A stretch of DNA of 64,000 bases, from positions 1 through 64,000 of the forward strand of contig JACAWG010000027.1 of the NCBI GenBank assembly GCA_017160915.1, written 5' to 3'. Shown here piece by piece: positions 57,829-64,000 of the stretch. The notes under the pieces are model-generated. The model saw only the letters and a program-made list of their open reading frames with translations. It was not told the origin of the DNA and did no database searches. The DNA is from Aggregatibacter actinomycetemcomitans. GTDB lineage: Bacteria > Pseudomonadota > Gammaproteobacteria > Enterobacterales > Pasteurellaceae. Positions within the stretch are counted from its first letter, which is position 1; each line of letters opens with the position of its first letter. Position numbers and translations under genes: made by a program.

Positions 57829-60800
57829 ATGCAGGGCAAAATAAAATTTTCAGTACTCGGCGCGCTTGTGCTGGCTGCCGCAGCAGGCGGCGCGTATTGG
57901 TATCAACACCAAAAAACCGATGGCGGCAATACGATTAAAGTGAAATTTAATCCCATTGAGCAAACGTATTACGGTTCCGGTGGAGGACAAACGACAAATA
58001 CGATTTACCCGCTGAACGTGGAATTCAGCGGCGCGGCGGCACCCATTGATAAAGTCAAAAGCGAAATTACCCAAGGCATAAAAATGGAACCTGCCATTGA
58101 GGGGAAATGGGTTTGGTCAAGCGACTATTTGCTTAGCTTTACCCCGACGCAGGACTGGCCCACAGGGCAAGAATATAAAATTACCTTGGATAAGAAAGTA
58201 TTAAATCCAAGTTTGACTTACGCCAAATCCGTTACGGATACCCATTCCGTGAAAACGCAACCTTTTAGCGTGGTGGAATCCGAATCGGAATTTTATCAGG
58301 ATCCGAATTTATCCCATATTCGCCATGCGTTGACCCATTTGGTGTTTTCCAATCCGGTAGAACCGAAAGAGTTGGAAAAAGCGGTTGAAGTGAATTTGGT
58401 GCATAAAAATCAAGATCAGTCGCTGAATTTGATTAATCCTCTGAAATTTAAAATTCGTTATTCCGACAATAAGCTGGAGGCGTGGATTAGTTCCGATGAA
58501 CTTTCTTTATCCACCCAGCCGAATCAATTCGTACAAACCAAAATTAGCCGGGCACTGCGTGCAAAAACCGGGGTGAATACCTTAGAAAAAGAGATTACCA
58601 AACTGGTGCAGGTGCCGTCGAAATACAGCCTGCAAAATGCCTACAACAGCTTCAAAATCATTAACAATCAGAAAAATGAAGCGGAGCAGGTATTAACGCT
58701 CAACTTCAATTATGGCGTGAAAGGGAAAGACATCGCCGATAATTTAAGCGTGGTGTTGCTACCTGAACCGCCGGAAGGCAAAAGCTGGGAAGCGGAAAAA
58801 TTAACCGAAGCCGTAGTGAAGCGCGGTGAGCGCATTCAACCGGAACTTATTCAGAGCGAACACCCTTATGCTAACAATCAATCTTTCCGTTTTAACATTC
58901 CGGAAGGGCGTTGTCTTTATTTGCAATTGGATAACAAATTCACCGCATTAGGCGGCTACCAATTGAAAAAAGCGATCGGCAGCCTGGAATGTGTGCCGAA
59001 TTATCCGACCTATGTGGGCTTTGTGGGCAAAGGCTCCTTATTGTCTCAATACGGAGACGGCAAAGTCACGCTTGCGGTGCGTAATACGGACAGCGTGCAA
59101 TTGGATATTGGTCGTGTGCAAGCGGAACAACTGCGCCATGTGGCAAATTTAAACAGCAACAATTTCCAAAAACCGGATTTGGGTAACTTGAAATTTGATG
59201 ACATCGCCACGTTTAAAACGGAAACCCTGACCGTTGCCAATCGCGATCCGCGTAAATCCGATTACCTCAGCGTGGATTTATCGCAAAGAGGATTACCGAA
59301 GCAAGGGATCTTCTGGGTGAAGGCAAGTGCGGTCAATGCTAACGATGAATCTGAAAGTGACAATTTAAAAGACAGCAACGATGATGATAGCTACTATTTT
59401 GATTCTGATCCGGATTCGCAAAAAAGTGATTATCGTTTAATCGTCTTGACGGATTTAGGCATCATCGCCAAAAAAGCGGCGGACGGCACACAATCCGTAT
59501 TTGTACAATCCATTGCAAGCGGTGCGCCGGTTTCGAGTGCGCTGGTGAAAGTGATTTCCCGTAATAATACCGTTATCGCCAGCCAATACACCAACAAACT
59601 TGGCGTTGCCCAACTTCCTTCCTTAGAGAACTATAAGCAGGAACTTGAGCCGGTGATGTATTTGGTGACACGCGGGCAAGATCAGTCGTTCTTGCCGATT
59701 GATAAATCCGACCGTACATTAGATTTCTCCCGTTTTGATATTCGCGGTCAGGAAATGTCACAGGAACAAAATGCCATTAAAACCTTCCTGTTTAATGATC
59801 GCGGCATTTATCGTCCGGGCGAGTCCGTCTATATCGGCATGATCAGTAAGGCGTTGGATTGGAAAAAATCCTTAGCCAATGTGCCGTTGACACTGGAAAT
59901 CACTTCGCCGTCCGGCAAAACCCAGTGGCAAAAGAATATACGTGTGAGCGAGAGCGGGTTTAATGACCTGACTTACCCGTTATCGGACAACGCGGAAACC
60001 GGCGAATGGCTGGCGCATATTTATATTGGTCAGCAGCAAGAACAAATTGATGTGGGATCCATGACATTCCAAGTGCAGGAATTTGAACCGGATACGTTAA
60101 AAATCAATACGATGTTTAATAACAGCCAACAGTTAGGCTGGGTTTCGCCGCAAGATTTAAACGCCACCGTGCATTTAACCAATTTATTCGGCACGCCGGC
60201 ACAAAAACGCAGAGTGGCGGCGAATATTATGTTGCACGCCATTTTCCCAAGTTTCCCGCAGTATAAAAATTATCAATTCTATGATAATCAACGTAATAAA
60301 AACGCCATTCTGTTAGAAACCGAATTGCAGGATCAAACGACGGATAACAACGGTAATGCGGTCTTTGCCTTGAATTTGGCGCAGGAAGCGGAAAATACCG
60401 TACAAATGTTGTATTTCACGGCGGACGGTTATGAAAATAACAGCGGGCGCGGCGTGTCTAAAGTGCAATCGGTGTTGGTTTCCGCGCAACCTTGGTTGGT
60501 GGGCTACAGCAGCGCACAAGACTTAAATTATTTAAGGGAAAAGGGCGAGAGCAAAGTGAATTTGATCGCCATTAATCCAAGCCTGCAAAAAACCTCGGTG
60601 CAAGGATTAAGTGCGGTACTCATGGAACGCAAATATGTTTCCGTGTTAACCGAGCAACGCTCCGGCGCCTATAAATATGAATCCAAAATGGTGGAAAGCC
60701 AACTTGACGAAAAAACGCTGAATATCGACCAAAACGGTTCGGATTTTGCGTTGAATACCGAGCGTAGCGGTGATTTCGTGTTAGTGATTAACAATCAATA

Positions 60801-63597
60801 CGGCGAAACCGTCAATCGCATTCCTTACACGGTTATCGGTAACAGCAACGTTACGGTTGCCATGGATAAAAATACCGAACTTAAATTGAACCTGAACAAA
60901 AAACAATTTATGCCGGGTGAGGAAATCGAAGTGGCAATTAATGCACCTTATGCGGGAAGCGGATTGATTACCATCGAACGTGAGCGTGTGTATGCCCATC
61001 AATGGTTTAAATCCACGACCAACCGTTCCGTACAAAAAATCAGAATTCCGGCGAATTTTGAAGGCAGCGGTTACATTAACGTGCAATTCTCCCGTGATAT
61101 GCAATCCGATGACATTTTCACCAGTCCGTTAAGTTATGGCGTAGCGCCGTTTAGCGTTAACGTGGATAACCACCGTTTGAACGTGAATTTGAGTGCACCG
61201 CAACAGGTGAAATCCGGTGAGAAAGTCCAATTTACGTTATCTGCCGACAGACCAAGTAAAGCCGTGATTTATGCGGTGAATGAAGGCATCTTGCAGGTGG
61301 CGGGGCATAAACAGGAAGATCCTTTGAAGTTCTTCTTCCCGAAATATGCGCTACAAGTGGAAACCTTGCAAATTCTGGATTTGATTTTGCCGGAATTCCG
61401 TAAAGTGTTGCAGTTCGCACAAACCGGTGGTGATGCCGAGGAAGCGGCAGAATTGGAAAAAGCCATTGCGGCGAACACCAATCCGTTTAAACGTAAAACC
61501 GACAAACCGGCGGTGTTCTGGTCGAATATCATCGATGTGGACGGTACAAAAACCGTGACTTATCAAGTGCCGCAAGGTTTTAACGGCAATCTTAAAGTGA
61601 TGGCGATTGCGGTGACAAACGACGGTTCGCAAATGAATATCGGTCAAACGGAAACCTTGGTACGCGACGATATGATTTTGTCGCCGACCGCACCGATTAC
61701 CTTGGCGCCGAACGATGAAACCAAAGTAAGCCTGACCGTTTCCAATAACACGAAAAGCAAGCAAAACGTTCTTGTTCAACTCAATGTGGCACCACAATTC
61801 CAGGTGTTGAGCAATGCGCAAACTTCAGTCATGTTGGAGCCGATGAGCGAAGGTGTGGTGGACTTCCAATTGAAAGCCACGGACTTGCTCGGCAGCGGTA
61901 TTTTATATTTCACCGCCGCGTATTTGGACGAACAGCAGCAACCGGCACAGGTTGAGCGCAAATATGGCATTTCCGTTCGCCCGTTGACGGCGAAACAGCA
62001 GTTCATCAAAGTGGGTGAAGTGGCGGCGAATCAACAGGTTCAAAGCGGCTTGCCGAATGTGTTATTCCCGCAACGACGTGAGCAAACCGCGCTGATTTCA
62101 CCTGCACCGTTAGCCTTGGCGCAAGGCATAAGCAGTTATTTAGGCAATTATGACAACCTATGCACGGAGCAAATTATCAGCGCCGCCATGCCGAATTTGT
62201 TATTTGCCAATAATCCTGAATATCAAAGTTTATTGGGCATCTTGTCACAAGTGGGAGACAACGCCGCAACGCAAGGGAATAAACAGCAAATTCAGAATAA
62301 CCTGAACCGCGTCTTTAGTTTATTGCCGGCACGTCAAACCGTAAATGAAGGCTTCGGCTTGTGGTCGGGCTTAGATGAGGACGACGAATTCTTAACCGCT
62401 TATGTGGCGCATTTCTTAATTGAAGCGCAAGAGCACGGCGTAAAATTGCCGGCGGCATGGGTTACGCCAAACGGTTTGTTTAATAAATCCATCACCGCCT
62501 TAGAGCGTTTAAGCCGCCCTGAAAGTGAAGACGATTTAGCCATGCTGCGTCAACGCGCTTACGCCACTTACCTGTTAGCGCGTTTAGGGCAGGTACCGAG
62601 CGACAGTTTGATGTCTATTCGTAGTCTGTTGGAACGTAACTTCAAAGCGGACGAATGGCAATCCGATTTAACCGTGGCTTGGCTGGCGGGCGCTTATCAA
62701 TTAGTGAAACAGGAAGAAGACGCCGATAGCCTGATTAGCAATGTGATGGCGAAATTCAACACGGCGCAGCCGAAAACCGAGTGGTTCTACCGTGATTATT
62801 TGGATCCGCTAATTGAGAAAAGCGCTGTTTTATACGTGTTGGCGCGCCATTTCCCTGAACAGGCGGAACAATTGTCCGATACGCTATTAACCAGCATCGT
62901 GCAGGATTTGAACGACAACCGTTATAACACCCTGTCTTCCGCCATGGTGTTGTTGGCGCTGGATGCTTACGGCAAGCAACACGCCGAACAAATTGCGAAC
63001 CTGCATATTCAACAGGACGGGCAAAATGTGGGCGGTGTGCAAGGCGCTTTCGTGTTAGCCAATATTAATGCGGATAAAGCGCAATTAAACTTCGTCAACC
63101 AAAGCACGCAAAAAGCCTGGTATGCCATCAGCCAATCCGGCTATGTACAACAGGCGCCTGCCGAAGCCATTAAAAACGGCGTGGAAATCGACCGCACTTA
63201 TTTGGATAAAGAAGGCAAACCGGTGACTTCCGTGAAACTTGGCGATGTGATTAACGTACAGGTTAAAGTGCGTTCATTGCAAAATGAACAAGATAATATG
63301 GTGATTACCGATCTTTATCCGGCAGGTTTTGAGGTGGTGAATACCAATAGCGACGACACCATCAATGTCAAAGAAGGCGATATGATTTATCTGTTTAACT
63401 TCATTCACCGCGATTTGCGTGAAGATCGCATGTTGAGCTACGGCTCGGTGGGGGATACCACCACGGTGATTAACTACCAATTAAAAGCCGTGAACGCAGG
63501 TAAATTCCAAATCCCACGCGCTTATGCGGAAAATATGTATAACCGCGCGGTGAACGCACAATCTGCCGACAAAGGCTATATTGAAATCGTTCAATAA
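57829..63597 (+). CDS. yfhM: Bacterial alpha-2-macroglobulin (YfhM-like)
   Basis: A 1922-residue periplasmic protease trap. One hydrophobic N-terminal helix (residues about 5-24) lacks a lipobox cysteine, so it may be anchored by this helix rather than by lipid. Many MG domains follow; GIYRPGESVYIGMISKALD near 660 is the MG-type mark. The thioester is CTEQ at residues 1445-1448 in NYDNLCTEQII. A helical thioester domain and a C-terminal domain complete it. The family is thought to trap host proteases that enter the periplasm, together with the peptidoglycan synthase PbpC encoded next. Confidence 0.93.
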   Translation: MQGKIKFSVLGALVLAAAAGGAYWYQHQKTDGGNTIKVKFNPIEQTYYGSGGGQTTNTIYPLNVEFSGAAAPIDKVKSEITQGIKMEPAIEGKWVWSSDYLLSFTPTQDWPTGQEYKITLDKKVLNPSLTYAKSVTDTHSVKTQPFSVVESESEFYQDPNLSHIRHALTHLVFSNPVEPKELEKAVEVNLVHKNQDQSLNLINPLKFKIRYSDNKLEAWISSDELSLSTQPNQFVQTKISRALRAKTGVNTLEKEITKLVQVPSKYSLQNAYNSFKIINNQKNEAEQVLTLNFNYGVKGKDIADNLSVVLLPEPPEGKSWEAEKLTEAVVKRGERIQPELIQSEHPYANNQSFRFNIPEGRCLYLQLDNKFTALGGYQLKKAIGSLECVPNYPTYVGFVGKGSLLSQYGDGKVTLAVRNTDSVQLDIGRVQAEQLRHVANLNSNNFQKPDLGNLKFDDIATFKTETLTVANRDPRKSDYLSVDLSQRGLPKQGIFWVKASAVNANDESESDNLKDSNDDDSYYFDSDPDSQKSDYRLIVLTDLGIIAKKAADGTQSVFVQSIASGAPVSSALVKVISRNNTVIASQYTNKLGVAQLPSLENYKQELEPVMYLVTRGQDQSFLPIDKSDRTLDFSRFDIRGQEMSQEQNAIKTFLFNDRGIYRPGESVYIGMISKALDWKKSLANVPLTLEITSPSGKTQWQKNIRVSESGFNDLTYPLSDNAETGEWLAHIYIGQQQEQIDVGSMTFQVQEFEPDTLKINTMFNNSQQLGWVSPQDLNATVHLTNLFGTPAQKRRVAANIMLHAIFPSFPQYKNYQFYDNQRNKNAILLETELQDQTTDNNGNAVFALNLAQEAENTVQMLYFTADGYENNSGRGVSKVQSVLVSAQPWLVGYSSAQDLNYLREKGESKVNLIAINPSLQKTSVQGLSAVLMERKYVSVLTEQRSGAYKYESKMVESQLDEKTLNIDQNGSDFALNTERSGDFVLVINNQYGETVNRIPYTVIGNSNVTVAMDKNTELKLNLNKKQFMPGEEIEVAINAPYAGSGLITIERERVYAHQWFKSTTNRSVQKIRIPANFEGSGYINVQFSRDMQSDDIFTSPLSYGVAPFSVNVDNHRLNVNLSAPQQVKSGEKVQFTLSADRPSKAVIYAVNEGILQVAGHKQEDPLKFFFPKYALQVETLQILDLILPEFRKVLQFAQTGGDAEEAAELEKAIAANTNPFKRKTDKPAVFWSNIIDVDGTKTVTYQVPQGFNGNLKVMAIAVTNDGSQMNIGQTETLVRDDMILSPTAPITLAPNDETKVSLTVSNNTKSKQNVLVQLNVAPQFQVLSNAQTSVMLEPMSEGVVDFQLKATDLLGSGILYFTAAYLDEQQQPAQVERKYGISVRPLTAKQQFIKVGEVAANQQVQSGLPNVLFPQRREQTALISPAPLALAQGISSYLGNYDNLCTEQIISAAMPNLLFANNPEYQSLLGILSQVGDNAATQGNKQQIQNNLNRVFSLLPARQTVNEGFGLWSGLDEDDEFLTAYVAHFLIEAQEHGVKLPAAWVTPNGLFNKSITALERLSRPESEDDLAMLRQRAYATYLLARLGQVPSDSLMSIRSLLERNFKADEWQSDLTVAWLAGAYQLVKQEEDADSLISNVMAKFNTAQPKTEWFYRDYLDPLIEKSAVLYVLARHFPEQAEQLSDTLLTSIVQDLNDNRYNTLSSAMVLLALDAYGKQHAEQIANLHIQQDGQNVGGVQGAFVLANINADKAQLNFVNQSTQKAWYAISQSGYVQQAPAEAIKNGVEIDRTYLDKEGKPVTSVKLGDVINVQVKVRSLQNEQDNMVITDLYPAGFEVVNTNSDDTINVKEGDMIYLFNFIHRDLREDRMLSYGSVGDTTTVINYQLKAVNAGKFQIPRAYAENMYNRAVNAQSADKGYIEIVQ

Positions 63598-63608
63598 GTA
63601 AAACCGCA

Positions 63609-63644
63609 ATCCTCTCCGCTTATTGGCGGAGAGGATTATTTTTA
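63609..63644 (+). terminator. Hairpin between the macroglobulin gene and pbpC
   Basis: ATCCTCTCCGC pairs with GCGGAGAGGAT over six bases, followed by TATTTTTA. It fits an intrinsic terminator or attenuator, leaving pbpC with reduced read-through; pbpC starts only about a dozen bases later. Confidence 0.75.
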
Positions 63645-63656
63645 TCTATAAACGCT

Positions 63657-64000
63657 ATGCCAACATTTCGCAAACGAACGCTTCTTTTCTTCTCCGTGTT
63701 ATTCCTCCTCGGCATAGGCTTACTCATCCGTTTTTTACCCCATGAACCGCTGAAACAGCGTTTCTCTTATTCCGTCGCGGTGTATGACGAACAGCAGAAT
63801 CTGTTACGCCTGACTACGGCAAAAGATCAGAAATATCGCCTTTGGACGCCATTGGAAGAACTCTCACCACAATTGGTGGACGCGGTGTTATTTCAGGAAG
63901 ACGAATGGTTTTATTATCATTTCGGGGTCAATCCTTACGGTTTATTGCGCGGGGCGACACAAACCTATTTATTCGGCGGTTCACCGCAAGGCGGTTCGAC
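63657..64000 (+). CDS. pbpC: Penicillin-binding protein 1C, N-terminal part
   Basis: The first 114 codons of a class A penicillin-binding protein, cut by the window edge. A lysine/arginine start and a membrane helix (residues about 8-26) are followed by the glycosyltransferase (GT51) motif 1, FQEDEWFYYHFGVNP near residue 79 with the catalytic Glu, and motif 2 starting QGGST at the last bases. Its place behind the macroglobulin gene is the known yfhM-pbpC pairing. No ribosome site is evident; translation may rely on coupling. Confidence 0.92.
   Translation, partial: MPTFRKRTLLFFSVLFLLGIGLLIRFLPHEPLKQRFSYSVAVYDEQQNLLRLTTAKDQKYRLWTPLEELSPQLVDAVLFQEDEWFYYHFGVNPYGLLRGATQTYLFGGSPQGGS

Overview
The window is a chromosomal piece from a Pasteurellaceae bacterium, most likely Aggregatibacter or a close Haemophilus relative. 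The main sign is the very large number of copies of the Haemophilus-type DNA uptake signal core AAGTGCGGT (both orientations, inside and between genes, often as inverted pairs at operon ends). Gene content (isc operon, afu operon, trmJ/suhB, cbpAM, purA, rng, tldD) fits, and the moderate base composition by eye fits Aggregatibacter better than H. influenzae. No rRNA, tRNA, CRISPR array or prophage was seen.

Layout. (1) 0.1-7.0 kb, minus strand: the iron-sulfur operon iscR-iscS-iscU-[membrane protein]-iscA-hscB-hscA-fdx-iscX, with an IscR type-1 site upstream and trmJ behind it; suhB diverges. (2) 8-15.7 kb, minus strand: a YdgA-like protein and an afu ABC transporter with two tandem binding proteins, next to a consensus CRP site that favours sugar-phosphate uptake over the older ferric-uptake label. 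(3) 16-21.5 kb, plus strand: udk-dcd-asmA, sotB and a DUF4153 membrane protein. (4) 21.5-27.8 kb: a TonB-dependent receptor, an IS200-type insertion sequence, der, and cbpA-cbpM. (5) 27.8-47.4 kb: an AT-rich leader followed by a Wzx/Wzy/Wza/Wzc-type surface polysaccharide locus. (6) 47.5-64 kb: an intergenic repeat, DUF484, purA, cmoB and putP (minus strand), then rng, grxB, cobB, a small FtsK-gamma-like protein, tldD, a bacterial alpha-2-macroglobulin and the start of pbpC (plus strand).

The polysaccharide locus is the most distinctive part. WbpA-, WbpB-, WbpE- and WbpD-like enzymes should make UDP-2,3-diacetamido-2,3-dideoxyglucuronic acid; no epimerase for the manno form is present. A PglF/WbpM-like dehydratase and a second DegT-family aminotransferase should make a UDP-4-amino-4,6-dideoxy-N-acetylhexosamine, and a PglC-like enzyme would load such a sugar phosphate on the lipid carrier. 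The usual PglD acetyltransferase is absent; a translationally overlapping, AT-rich ATP-grasp/HAD pair sits there instead, suggesting an unusual (perhaps aminoacyl) decoration of the 4-amino group. Three GT4 glycosyltransferases, a flippase and a polymerase complete the repeat unit, and Wza plus Wzc export it. The Wzc kinase domain has lost key Walker residues and no tyrosine phosphatase gene is next to it, so export may not be controlled by tyrosine phosphorylation.
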